Assembly (NCBI RefSeq): GCF_024713945.1
Contig: NC_134679.1
Location: forward strand, 315,001 to 379,000
Length of the DNA: 64,000 bases
Direction: 5' to 3'
DNA from: Dermatophagoides farinae
Taxonomy: Eukaryota; Arthropoda; Arachnida; Sarcoptiformes; Pyroglyphidae
Under the pieces are notes generated by a model. That model was given only the letters and a program-made list of their open reading frames with translations, ran no database searches and was not told the origin of the DNA. Made by a program: the position numbers and the translations under genes. Below are positions 50,601-64,000 of the stretch, one piece after another. Each line of letters begins with the position of its first letter. Within the stretch, counting starts at the first letter, position 1.

Positions 50601-52545
50601 AATTAAAACAGAAGATAAACCTACACATGGTAAACAACTAAACGAAATAGGCAATTTGAACTAAATCTTTGAATAAAAATGAAAAAATTGCCGAATTTGG
50701 ATTTGTTTGTTGAAATGAAATGTAACAACAACAACAAAAAAAATCCAAATCACAACTTTTGCTTCTGATCTAACCGACATTTTGTATTTTATCATCATAA
50801 TTGACTTTCATTTTTTTTCTTGTTCACTATAACTATTCGGAGATCATCGTCAACATCAAAAGAACATTATGATAATTTTCATAACATGAACAACACAAAC
50901 ACACAGTCCATTTTTAAATGATCATAGTACATTATTATCATTTTTTTTTCATATTTATAATGACATTCGAGGAAATGATTCTTCATCATTATACATTAGA
51001 CATTCATCACAAATAAAAGCAGAAAAACTAGATCAAATGGATAAAACAAAATCTAGGTTAAAAAAAAGGTAATTTAGAATCATTATTCATTTATTTTTTT
51101 TTTTTGACTAAAAAGTCAGTTATATCATTCATGTCATGATCAAGAATACCATCATCATCATCATCATACTATAATCATATTTCAATGATTTATGATTACA
51201 AAGAAATCGTCAGATTGAACCGAAAACAAAAAATTGACCAAAGACAATGGAGGGGATCAAATCAAATCAAATCCATTCTTTTTGTTGTTGTTGTTGTTGA
51301 ATGAGAAAGATGATCATAAACAGACAAAGAAAACATGGAAAAAATCCAATCGTAATCCACCTTTATTTTTTTTTTGTTTGAATCTATTATTCACACATTT
51401 TAATAGCTAACAACAAGAAAAAAAAGCTAAAGAAAAAAAATTTTGGTCATGTGTCTATGATAAGATATAATAATAATGATGATGATTATGATGCATGTCA
51501 AACACAAACACCATTTTTTTTTGTTATAAATCGAATACAATCTATCTATTCGATCGATTGATTTTGATTGATAATATAAACACAGCACACACACACACAC
51601 ACACACACATTTTTATAAATAAAACATCATCGATATATGAGAATAGAGGCACAATCGAATACACATCCATTCCATCTATTATAAACTCACAAACAGACAA
51701 CAAAAAAGACTATCTCTGACCTATGAAAGTCAATTCAATTCTTAACAATTGTGATGATTATCTGATGATGGTGTTGGTGGTGGTGGCCAACAAAAAAAAA
51801 AATCGACCAACCAACCAACCAAACACTATAGTTCCTCATCCAACAACCGAGATCAATTATGATCGACCCAACACACACACACATCGAGATTTTCAATCTA
51901 TTCAATTCAAAATTCAAAAACTCTCTACATCCAACGATTTCATACCATAACAAATCCACACGGAACACAAAGAGAATGTGTGTGTGTGTCTGCCATTTCA
52001 TCATCATCATAAAAAAAATATTGAAACGGGAAACAAGTGAATGAATGAAAAAAAACCGCTTCACATCTTTCTCTCGCAAACACACACACACAGCTTTTTA
52101 TTGAATTCATCAGCCATTTGGGAAGAAGGAAAAAACAACAACTTGACTACATATATGGTGTGTGTGCAAGATTTATACAAGTTGTTTTTGTTATATTCGT
52201 TATTGTTATTATTAGTTTGTGAGATTTTAAAACTATGAACTTACTCGGCTCACTTTTGACCGAGAAATGAATAAATGGTGTGGTATCAATGGTCAATAAT
52301 GATATTTTGTGTTATTTTTCTTTGAAAAAAATGTAGCAAATCGAATCTTTGGAAAATGAGCCAAAACAAAAACAAACGAAAAAAATTCACATATCATACA
52401 GAAACAAAAAAAAAATAGACAACTTACCGGATTCTGGTAATCGATCAAGCTCTTCATCTAAAATTTTCAGATATTTTTCAATATTCGAATCCAATAATTC
52501 GGTTTGATCTTTAAGAATCTGCCGGTAATAGGCTACGTCGGTCAT
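47677..52545 (-). CDS. DLGAP/SAPAP (GKAP-domain) scaffold protein
   Basis: Two coding exons: 52545-52428 and 48578-47677, separated by a 3849-nt intron (phase 1), giving 339 residues. Residues 1-100 form the GKAP domain end-on: YYRQILKDQTELL, ..DEELDRLPES, GQIRLVIGQSRLFINERFKQF, DDCE, DLAGFWDMINYQIDDL. DLGAP proteins link PSD-95/DLG guanylate-kinase domains to Shank at junctions and synapses; related HURP/Mars proteins bind microtubules. The rest is Asn/His/Asp-rich low complexity except SNFREFLKAKKQEKL near residue 190, which resembles the basic C-terminal motif of the family. An AG acceptor just upstream of the ATG (near 52559) hints at further 5' exons, coding or not. Usual family members are much longer, so this may be a short isoform. 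Confidence 0.85.
48579..52427. other. Long intron of the DLGAP gene
   Basis: 3.85 kb against the usual 60-80 nt in neighbouring genes. Contains ATG/AAT/CA repeats (CA tract 51586-51609) and two less repetitive patches at about 49995-50110 and 50210-50390 with minus-strand frames of no recognised family. No nested gene supported. Confidence 0.5.
51586..51609 (+). repeat. CA microsatellite
   Basis: Uninterrupted CA tract of about 24 bp in the DLGAP intron. Confidence 0.9.
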
Positions 52546-53840
52546 TGTTTTTGTTTTCTATAAAATCACTTTAGCTCGAAGAAACGAAAAAAAATAAATA
52601 ATTCCAAATGGTAATTGTTGAAAAAAAAATAAGCTCGATTGTCGAGAATGTTGAGAAAATGAATGAATGAATGATGGTGGTAAATTAAATTTTCAAAAGT
52701 TTAATTTGACCAGATGTGAAACTCAATTTTTTGTTTCGATTATTGACTTATTTGATTGATTGATGATTGAATATTTGGTTTAGTTAGTCAAGTTTCTTTT
52801 GATTTGATTTGAACAGAAAATAAATCTGGAAAAAAATCACCATGAATCATGTGAATGTTTTATGAAGCTTATTATTGCTCATCATCATCATCATGGTTGT
52901 ATTGGCGGCACCGTAGTTCGTTCTGCAGTTATCGTTGTCGTCATCGACTATGTTTGTGTTTGTGTTTGGTGTGTGTGTTCTCGTTTATTATACTTCGTGC
53001 ATTAAAAAGTTGTTCAAAGATATGATGATGATGAACATATACACAAACACAACGAATAATAATATAAACCGGCAACAGACGCGTTTGATATTTGAAAAGT
53101 TTTGAACTTGATTCTTTTTTCAATTTTATTGTAACTAATGGCAACAATGATAACAATAATAAACTATGATGATGATGATGATTAGTAATTAGTGATGATG
53201 GTGATAAGGAGAGATTTGAGACATTTTTTTGTCTGTTAGTCAATTCCAAAAAAAAAAATACACTACAAATGATTTGTTTTTTCTGTTGTTCACTAATATA
53301 TCAAAATTCAAACACAAACAGATATATAGCAATTAAATCAAATGATGATGAATTCAACTACAACAATTCATCATCATCGATCCAATTTTGGAAAAAAAAA
53401 CGGTTTCAGCCAAAAAAAAAAAATCAAATGTGAATAAGGAAAAAAGTGTGTATATATTACACGAACACACTAGTTGCTATCTCTATTTTTCACATATATT
53501 GTGCTAGCAGCAATATTTAAAATGTGAATAACTTTTTTCTCACCACATATACACACACACACACACTTGAAAATGAGAACAGCGGTTACCACACTGGATT
53601 GACCAACGGAAAGGTTTCATCTGAATGTGGTAGTAGTTTTGATTATGTTTGTTATGGTAGTAGTTGTCTTTTATACTCTTGTCATTCAATAGATTTTCAT
53701 ACCTCTACTCTACATTTAAAGTTACACATGTATAATTTTTTTTTTGATTACGTTCTTTATGAAAGGATTAAAAATGATATTCCAAAAAAAAATTGATTTT
53801 AAATTGAATTTTCTCTTTTTAAATTCATCCAGATAACAGA
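52546..53840. other. Intergenic between divergent genes
   Basis: Upstream of DLGAP (-) and HEMK2 (+). ATG and CA runs; no gene. An AG 7 nt before the HEMK2 ATG region (TTCATCCAG) could be the acceptor of a 5' UTR intron. Confidence 0.45.
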
Positions 53841-54737
53841 ATGGAAACACCAGAACTTCCTCTAGAACAATTTGAAAAATATTTTCAAAACGTTTATGAA
53901 CCAGCTGAAGATACATTTCTATTGTTGGATGCATTAGAACAGGATCTTGAATCAATCACGAGATTAAAGTGAGATTTTTTTTCGAACTAAAAACAAAATT
54001 TTCAAATAATTTTCTAATCCATTTCTAGGCCATTAATTTGTTTGGAAATCGGTTCAGGATCTGGAACTGTGATCACATCATTGGCTAAAACACTTGGACC
54101 GTATGAATGTTTTTATCTGTAAGTTTGAAACAATTGAATTGAAAGCAAAAAAAAAATGTAAAAAATTTGCAGAGCAACCGATTTGAATAGCCAGGCTTTA
54201 GAATGTACAAGAAAATGTTTCCAATACAATACTCGGACCGATAATTTACATCCAATTCGTTGTGATCTATCACAAGCTTTTTATCATTCGAGACTTTTAC
54301 CCGATTTAATCATTTTCAATCCTCCTTACGTGCCAACAAATGAACAGGTTCGTTGGATGATCGTAATAATAATACCGTATGAATGTTTTTATCTGTAAGT
54401 TTGAAACAATTGAATTGAAAGCAAAAAAAAAATGTAAAAAGCTTTTTATCATTGGATTTAAAATCTAAATTCTTATCATTCATAGATAAAATCAGATATT
54501 GAAGCTTCATGGGCAGGTGGTCAAAATGGTCGTCTAATAATTGATCGTTTCATCAATGAAACCTTAGTGAATGATCTAAATCGACCCAATGGAATGGCAT
54601 ATTTGGTTGTATTGGAACAAAATAGAATCGATGATATTATCAATCACGCCCGAAGAAAAGGTTTTCTTTGCCAAAGAATATTGTCACGTAAATGTGGTAT
54701 CGAAAAATTGTCTATTCTTAAATTTCAACATAATTGA
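53841..54737 (+). CDS. HEMK2/N6AMT1-type protein methyltransferase
   Basis: SAM-dependent methyltransferase that in other animals methylates the Gln of the GGQ motif of release factor eRF1, working with TRMT112. Four exons: 53841-53968, 54029-54118, 54173-54347, 54486-54737; introns 60, 54 and 138 nt; 214 residues, the length of the human protein. YEPAEDTFLLLDALE near the N terminus, SAM motif EIGSGSGT at 49-56, ATDLN at 74-78, catalytic NPPY at 122-125, and ASWAGGQNGR downstream are all as in the family. Intron 3 contains a 67-bp exact copy of the end of exon 2 plus most of intron 2 (see repeats), so it carries a decoy splice donor. The frame is intact and the protein looks functional. Confidence 0.95.
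54098..54164 (+). repeat. 67-bp duplication, source copy (exon 2 end/intron 2)
   Basis: From ACCGTATGAATG in exon 2 through the donor CTGTAAGTTTG and the A10 run to TGTAAAAA in intron 2. Identical over 67 bp to 54374-54440. Confidence 0.95.
54374..54440 (+). repeat. 67-bp duplication, inserted copy in intron 3
   Basis: Exact copy of 54098-54164. It continues into AAGCTTTTTATCATT (54439-54453), which matches exon 3 at 54274-54288, so two separated pieces of the gene are joined in the inserted DNA. Includes a second GTAAGT donor. Confidence 0.95.
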
Positions 54738-54838
54738 TGTATAAATTTTTTTTAATTTCAATTAATTAAATGATTAAATATCGTCCAAGCATTTTGTTTC
54801 TTCACTGGTATCAATGAAAATAGAAAAAAAATGAATTA

Positions 54839-55530
54839 CTAACAATCATTAGTCACTTGAGATTTTTCTGTATGTCCACAATTAGCATTTGGACCTTGAC
54901 GATCGCACCTTTCAACATAACGAAGACCATGTTGACCATAGCTATTATAATCTGCATACATTGGCAGTTGAAGCATTTCTAATTTATATTGATTCAGAAA
55001 ATAGATCCATGGTTCAATGGTTCCATGTTCTAAAGTTGAAACCGGCATCTGTCGTCGTGTATAATATGATGGATGACCTTCGAATTCGTCTAGGAATTTC
55101 AACATTTCAGCATCGATTGCATAGATTTCACCTTGAATTTTCTATGGAATAAAACAACATGTTAATTTTTATTGAATCAAATCAATGAATAAACATACAT
55201 GACCAGTATCAGATTTATACAACAAATACGGTATATTATATTGTGATGCAATGACCAATGGCCATCGATCTAATGTTTGTCCATTGCATATAAATTTAGC
55301 TTGACCATTTTTCGATTCCACCAATACGGGGTGATTTGGTTGACCTTGTTTGAGAAAAATTAAATTAAAAGAAATTTTATAGAAAGCAAAAAAAAAAATT
55401 TCACAATTGACAAACTTTTTTTCAATGTTCCATAAACAAAAACCAAATGTTCCAAACAATCATCGGCCAATGATTTTCGTAATTTATCCATCATCATTTT
55501 CATTGATGAATTGATTATTGGTGGAGCCAT
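54839..55530 (-). CDS. AIG2/GGACT-like gamma-glutamyl cyclotransferase
   Basis: Cytosolic enzyme of the gamma-glutamylcyclotransferase fold; relatives release 5-oxoproline from gamma-glutamyl amines (GGACT) and include the fly Tina-1 protein. Three exons: 55530-55416, 55344-55199, 55141-54839; introns 71 and 57 nt; 187 residues. The substrate-loop motif YGTLK lies at 33-37, QGEIYAID at 90-97, and the likely catalytic Glu108 in LDEFEGHPSYYTRRQ. The C-terminal 60 residues, rich in Tyr/Asn and with three Cys, extend past the usual fold. Start ATG chosen because it lies 31 codons before the YGTLK strand with no other frame upstream. Convergent with HEMK2 (about 100 bp between stops) and divergent from the gene at 56003. 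Confidence 0.88.
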
Positions 55531-56002
55531 CGTTGCTGATGATGATGATCGGATTATTCATCATAATCATCATCATCGATTATCAATCAATGGTTGAAGA
55601 TAATAAACAATACTCGATTCGAACAACTGTAAAAAAAATTTGATGAAACTCTAGTTCAACACACTAGATGGCATAATGTGCAATGAATTTAAATGAGATT
55701 CATTTGATTTTTTTCAGATAAAAATTTTCCTAAAATCAATTGATGATTAATGATAAATGTCAAGGATTTATCATTGCAATCCATATCAGAACACCCGGAT
55801 CATCATGTAAAGTGTTTTTTGATTAGCATGAGAATCAAGATTGCAATTACAATAATTTAATTGATTCATCATCAAAATCAATCAATGTTATTTAGACAAA
55901 AAATATCATCAATATCGATTTTTTAGTTTTTTCTCCTTGATCCAATACAACATTTTTCATCGATTTTTGTTTGGAAAAAATCAATTCATAATATATTCAA
56001 CC
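55531..56002. other. Short divergent intergenic region
   Basis: 472 bp between two head-to-head ATGs, probably a shared promoter region. ATC runs near 55.54-55.60 kb; no clear TATA box. Confidence 0.5.
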
Positions 56003-56545
56003 ATGACACAATACGATTGGATTTGGTTTTGGCTATTTATTTCATTGCTGACTAGTCCGATTCATATGATTAATCAATGTGCCGAAGAAGATTTAGATTG
56101 TCATTGGAATGAAATAATATTCAATTGTATCGACAAAGAATTGCCTCAAGAATGGAAATTGAATGAATCGATAATTCATACGAAAAAAATGGAACAATTG
56201 GAAGAAAATTTACCTGATTGTTCAGTGAAAATGATTGATTATCTATATGAAATGATATTCACTAATGTTGATAATCGTAAAGATCATTGCTGTTATTTAT
56301 GGGATTTTTTCCAATGTATCTCCATTGAATCATGTCAACAATGTGGTAAAAAAACTGGTGATATAATGAGCAATGCTTATCGTGATTTTCAACAAAATGT
56401 GACTACAGAATTGTGCTCAGATTATCCCGAAAGATCATTAAAATGTCATTTATTATCATTACCATTGATTGGTATTATATTCATTATATCATCATTAGCA
56501 TTTGCTGCTGGTTTTATGATCGTAATACGATTCTATTCTTCATGA
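56003..56545 (+). CDS. Unrecognised Cys-rich secreted/membrane protein
   Basis: Single-exon gene, 180 residues from the first ATG (context CAACCATGA). Signal peptide WIWFWLFISLLTSPIHM at about 6-22, then a lumenal or extracellular region of about 125 residues with eleven Cys (for example NQCAEEDLDCHW, HCCYLWDFFQC, ESCQQCGKK) and Asn-glycosylation sites NES and NVT. A C-terminal hydrophobic stretch (LIGIIFIISSLAFAAGFMIVI) ends six residues from the stop, so the protein is either type I single-pass or GPI-anchored. I do not recognise the family. The Cys spacing resembles small secreted domains seen in mites and nematodes, but no precise match can be claimed. Poly(A) signal AATAAA near 56.64 kb. 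Confidence 0.75.
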   Translation: MTQYDWIWFWLFISLLTSPIHMINQCAEEDLDCHWNEIIFNCIDKELPQEWKLNESIIHTKKMEQLEENLPDCSVKMIDYLYEMIFTNVDNRKDHCCYLWDFFQCISIESCQQCGKKTGDIMSNAYRDFQQNVTTELCSDYPERSLKCHLLSLPLIGIIFIISSLAFAAGFMIVIRFYSS

Positions 56546-57445
56546 AATTAAAAAAAAAATGATGACGAACAGTCCAAAAATAATGTAATTATTTTCACTT
56601 GTCTCAATAATTTAATAATTTTTCCAACTTTTTTTCACAATAAACACACAAAGATTTCATTTATTTATTTTTCCCATTTATCTTTTCCACATTCAATTCA
56701 ATGTTAATCAAATCAATATTGGCAAAACGATAACAAGTGAAAAACATCAATTCAATCGATCATTTTTCAATGGTGATTTGTGATTGGTGATCAATAAATC
56801 AATCAACGAATGAATGAATGAATGAATGAATCATTAATTAATAGAAAGTTGCTATTCCAAAATCAATGCATTGTAATGAATGAATTGTGAAGAATCGAAT
56901 CAGAAATAAAAATTCTATAGAAGAATAAAAATAAATTGAGCAATTGTGTGTGTCCATCAATCGCTATTCATAACAAATAATAATTTAATTTATTCCTGAT
57001 ATATAAAATAAAGTGAATCATCGTGAAACCAAAAAAAAAAAAAAAAAAACGCGCCATCCAATTCAATTCAATTGCTCTCTGAACACAGCAAGCAGCACAA
57101 CACATTCCATATATATGAATGAATTTTGATCCCACCCAGGGCGTTCCATGCAGTCAACAAATACATGGTGAAGAAAAACAGGAAAACAAGCACAAAAAAG
57201 GTGGAGTCTATATTAATTCAATTCAAAGTTTGACAATCGCTGCAATAGAATTCTGTTTTGTTCAATTTGAATTTGACAAAAAAAAAATTTCACATCATTT
57301 TAATTGATTCAAAATGATAGGATTTCAGTGTAAATACAAGAATTTTTGGAGGTGTCACAAACAATGAAAACAAACACTATATAATAGATTATGATGTCGA
57401 AAAAAAGAAAGAAAAAAAATTCTGAAACGAAATGAATTAAATAAA
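56546..57445. other. Intergenic between convergent genes
   Basis: Between the stops of the gene at 56003 (+) and bsh (-). Contains a GAAT tetranucleotide tract at 56808-56832, a 20-A run near 57.04 kb and no gene. Confidence 0.5.
56808..56832 (+). repeat. GAAT tetranucleotide repeat
   Basis: About six copies of GAAT in the 3' flank of the unknown gene. Confidence 0.9.
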
Positions 57446-59727
<2,282 letters not shown>

Positions 59728-62700
59728 GGATGATGATGATGATGATTGTTTGAATGTTTGAATCTAAAAGAATCGAAAAATGAAAATGAAAGCAAGAATA
59801 AATGACTGACTGATCATTTAATCTGTGTGTGTGTGTGTTTCAAGTTCCAAAAAAAAAAAAAAATACTTGATTCATATAGCATGATTGCGATTGAATCGTT
59901 CGTCACCGCCCCAAACTCGTCTGTTCATCATTGTCGTCTAACTGTTTTTTTTTGTTGAATAAATTTTCCATCGAAAAAAAAACTGGTCGATCATCGATTT
60001 TGGATGATGGCAAAATTGCACACACAGAATCGATGACGACGAATCATTGAATCATTGATGATGATGATGATAATAATGACAATGAAATAGAGATGTTAAG
60101 GAGAATGATTTGTTCATGTAATTTGTTCTCGTTGTTACAGCGTCAGTTTTATATATAGAAGATGACAATTGACTGACTATATGGCTCTCATTATCACATT
60201 GTTCATTCCTTGTTTTATTTTCATTCGTCACTGTGTGTTTTACATGATCAATTTTAGATGGAAAAAAATTCTACCCTATAAACGTGTTTCGCGTTATAAA
60301 AAAATTTTCTACTCGAATGAATCTTTTTTTTTGGAGAAAAAATATGAACAAATTATGATCATCATCATCATCATCCTCAAGAATATCAATCGATTCGGAA
60401 TTTTCATTTCATTTCAGAATCACTAAATATCGCTTATTCCTTAAATAATCCCCATTTAATGGAATTGATTGATTTTTTTTCTTCCCTGTTTGTTTTTTTT
60501 CCAAAATTTTTCTGGATCAACAAACATTGCCATCAGTATGTGGTCATCCAAATTGGTCAGCACACACAAAACACACACTTGTGGTTGGTTTTTTTTCTTC
60601 TAAGCACCCAGAACATCAAAAATCTTGTCTCTCTATGGACTGTGTTTGTATGTGTCAAACATTAACAATCATCAAAACGAATTATTTAGGCCATTAAAAA
60701 TGAAATGGTTCTATGTATTATATACATCTTGAATTCACGGGAACCAACAACAACAACAACAACAACAATCAATGAACCAACAAAAAAAAACAAGAAAAAA
60801 ACATGAAATGAAATTTTTAAATGGCCAATTTGTCATTTGATGTGAATCACACACACACACATTATCCGACATTTTGAATGATTGTATGACACATGCAATC
60901 GTAAATGAAAAAAAATGGCCCATGTGAATCTTTTACAAACTGATATCAGGTTACACACATGTATAAATTGCATCGTTTTTTTTTCGTCAATTTTAGGTCA
61001 TGTCAAGGGTCATGTTGTTATATGTGGCACACAATTATGACACAATCAATTATGATGATGATTGTAGATTTTACGTTTACATCTATAGTATATATAAACG
61101 ATAACGATTGATCTTTCTGTCGATCCATTTTTTTCATATATTAATCCATGAGATAATAACTCAATCTTCTCAATGGCTCAATTTGGAAAATAGAAAAAAA
61201 GTTTGATGATGATGAAGCTTATTAGAAATCATTAGTATTTTTTTTTTTTGCCATTTTTTGGCTACTCAAATTACCTTTTTTTTCCATCATCATCAATAAA
61301 CGGTTTGTTTTTCATGGAACCAAACGAAAATTCCATTTTCCATTTTGCATATATTACAATCATCATCATCATTTTTTTTGGGCGATAATCCTAACTAATA
61401 CATACATTCATTCATTGGTCCAGTAATTGGTCCATTTAAGTACAAATAATCATCATAATCATTATTCATTCATTCATTCACAGAAATAAAATGGTGTTGA
61501 ATTTCAAAAACACAAAATTCGGTTCAAAGAATAAATTTGTTGTCTGTTTTTCTCAATTTGTTTTATTTTGTTTGTTTTTTACAAAGAATCAAATCTTTTT
61601 TCAATATTGACCTTTCATGAATTTATTGTTGCAGCTTGTCAGTTTTAAATTCCAAGAATTTTTTTTTTCATTTTTCGTCAACAAAAACAAAATTCGTGAT
61701 TTATTGATTTTTTGGCCAAAGAAAAAAAATTGATCATCCACTAGTCTCAACAACAGAGTATTCAAAATCGTTTTTAAATAATTGAATTGTCATCATCATC
61801 GTATTAACATTACATAACATGAAGTAAACAGGAATATTCTTTTCTATCTCCTATTAATAATAATGATGATGCTGTTGTGTTATAATAAAATCGAACAACA
61901 GAATCAAGAATGTAGAAAAAGAGAGAGAGAAAGAGACAAATCAGATAACAAGTTTTTCTTTCTTTTTTTTGTCGAAGCTCTTCATGTTTCTTTTTGTTTG
62001 TTTTGTTTCATATCATCATTATTAGTCAAGGTAACAAATGTTGTGACATTATTTTGTCAAAAAAAGACAATGTTCAATGTTTCATAGAATAAAAAATTAC
62101 CGGAAAACAAAGATTCTCTTCTCCTGCTCAATTTTCAATCATTCGATGCTTTAGGCACGTTTTCATCACTCACTTTTATCATATATATCATTATTGTTGT
62201 CGTTGTTTAATAATAACGCAAAAAAAAGTCACTGGTAGGCCCTATGAATGGAACAGAGAAACTGTATCAACAAACAAAAAAAAACGGGTACGTTTACGTT
62301 TACAAACGATTGATTTGATCGAAACGATGATGATTGGATATACGACGACGACGACGACGACAACAACAACAAATTGAATCAAAATTGATGATGATCAAAT
62401 TGGGCAAACAATGTATTCGGAAAGAGAGCAAGAGAGACAATTTACTTTTTTTTCCAAAAAAAAAACATATTCAATTTAGTTTTTTTTTGCAAACAAAAAT
62501 ACTCATATCTGCTACAATAATAATCAATTGATGATGATGATCATAATAAGTAAATCAAATTTTGATTTCAATCATTTTCAATTTTTTGTTCGTTTGTCTG
62601 AAACAAAAACAAAACTGAAACTGAATGAATGGTATCCTGGTTGTTCAATTTTTGTGATACCATGAACAAAATTGAATCACAAAAATAAAAAAAATTTTTT

Positions 62701-63858
62701 TTTGTTCCAGAATCGAAAATTTCAAAATGAAATGAAATGTATTATAAATCAATTTATTTATATCACGACAACAGAATAAATCAGCAATCTAATAAACGAC
62801 GAAATTGATTCGAATTCATTTCAAATCGATACAACACCAGAAATTCTGTCCTGGGCAATGGAAAAAAAAACATTCATGTGAATCAACGAGTCAAGAGTCT
62901 CCAACAACAACGACAACAACAACAGCAGCATTTAGTTTGAAAACCCTAAAAATTCACTAATGATGATGATGACATATGACACAACAATATCCATAATGGA
63001 CGAAACAAAACAAAAAGTTTTCACATTCTCATTTCAAGTCAATTGAATTCAGAATTTCCATTTTCCATTTCATTTGAGAATGATTAATGCTTGAAGCAAT
63101 ATATCATCATCATCAAGCACTAGTGATCTGAACAAATTGAAATGACTGGCACCAGTGTGCACACTGACCACCCCCTTGCTATTTCTGGAACACATCAATG
63201 ATGATGAGTAAAAAAGATCCATATTGCAGTAATATGGGCCATATAATTGCTGCTGATTTATATGGATCATCATCATCAATGAACAATTGAAAATTATTAC
63301 CCTCAAGCGTTTTTTTGATGATGATCTGAATCACAAAGAAAAATTGAACAAGTTTTCACTCTCTACTTTCTAATTAGTTGTTGATTGTTTTGCTGTTATT
63401 GTTGTTTGAATATGATGATGATGATGATTGACATTGCGGATTTCATCATCATCACTTGACATTGGTCGTCGAGTAGTTTTTTTTTTATTAATTCACAATG
63501 ACAACAACGACGACGATCCCATTATTAACAGACAATTAGGCTGAATACAATTGTGCGTGTGTGTGTGTGTGTGTTCCAATTAGTGAGCCAGAGACAGAAA
63601 AAAAATCTGATCAAAAAAATTGAAAAAAATCAGAGCTTTTTTCAGAAAAAAAATTTGACCATTTTTTTAAACTATTAAATATATCACTTTTTTATCTGTT
63701 GGCTTATTGCATGCAACAAAAATTATTAAAAACTTACACACATACACACAATCATCGTCATGAAAATAATAGAATGTCACATTGCTCAATTTTCGTTCAA
63801 TTGACAAATTGGTGACAAATCAAGTATAAGTGTAAGCGAAACGAAAATGATACCCAAT

Positions 63859-63901
<43 letters not shown>

Positions 63902-64000
63902 AAAAAGTGAAACTATCATTAACACCTTGGATGTATTATCATCATCATCGATGGATGAATGATTGAATCAAGCAAGTAAACTACAAAGGAAAAGATTTTG
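59728..64000. other. Intergenic upstream of bsh, no gene seen
   Basis: 4.3 kb to the window edge, likely containing regulatory DNA for bsh given developmental homeobox genes usually have large upstream regions. Homopolymers, CA, ATG and CGA tracts and a GA tract at 63865-63897. A patch at about 63.1-63.3 kb is less repetitive and carries a 78-residue minus-strand frame without a domain. No RNA gene or transposon recognised. Confidence 0.5.
63865..63897 (+). repeat. AG microsatellite
   Basis: Uninterrupted AG tract of about 33 bp, the longest dinucleotide run in the window. Confidence 0.9.

Noticed and set aside
53524-53796. Plus-strand frame upstream of HEMK2 as a first exon
   Set aside because: HEMK2 is complete at 214 residues from the ATG at 53841; the frame is low-complexity with CA-repeat codons.

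Overview
The window is nuclear DNA from a small-genome arthropod, most likely an astigmatid mite of the Dermatophagoides/Sarcoptes type. The DNA is very AT-rich and crowded with ATC/ATG, CA/GT and homopolymer runs. Most introns are only 59-82 nt with GT..AG ends, genes are closely packed on both strands, and the proteins recognised are all animal families. The species call is inference from composition and gene structure. Exon limits were read by eye from splice sites with reading-phase checks.

Layout. 1.5-3.0 kb (+): carbohydrate sulfotransferase of the Golgi type. 4.9-6.3 kb (-): unrecognised protein gene. 8.1-10.4 kb (-): ABC half-transporter (ABCG/ABCH type), four exons. 12.2-15.9 kb (+): tandem pair of small secreted Cys-rich proteins. 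A 2.34-kb foldback-like element with modular 16-bp inverted repeats and a perfect 9-bp target duplication sits in the 3' flank of the first copy and carries old retroelement fragments. 18.5-34.9 kb (+): one long gene for a CUB-LDLa single-pass membrane protein, six exons with introns of 1.3-5.0 kb. 37.9-40.1 kb (-): SLC7 (LAT-type) amino-acid exchanger, six exons. 42.3-44.0 kb (+): sterol O-acyltransferase (MBOAT), ending 2 nt from the stop of a convergent chemoreceptor-like multi-TM gene at 44.0-45.7 kb (-). 47.7-52.5 kb (-): DLGAP/GKAP-domain protein with a 3.85-kb intron. 53.8-54.7 kb (+): HEMK2/N6AMT1-type protein methyltransferase. 54.8-55.5 kb (-): AIG2/GGACT-like gamma-glutamyl cyclotransferase. 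56.0-56.5 kb (+): unrecognised Cys-rich secreted or membrane protein. 57.4-59.7 kb (-): brain-specific homeobox gene (bsh/BSX). 59.7-64 kb: no gene seen.

The genes do not form a pathway; this is an ordinary mixed eukaryotic neighbourhood. The most unusual structures are the foldback-like element, a templated 67-bp duplication inside the HEMK2 gene, and the nearly abutting SOAT/chemoreceptor 3' ends. Three host genes (ABC transporter, the 4.9-6.3 kb gene, SOAT) each show one single-base reading-frame break at a homopolymer, which suggests assembly errors more than gene loss.
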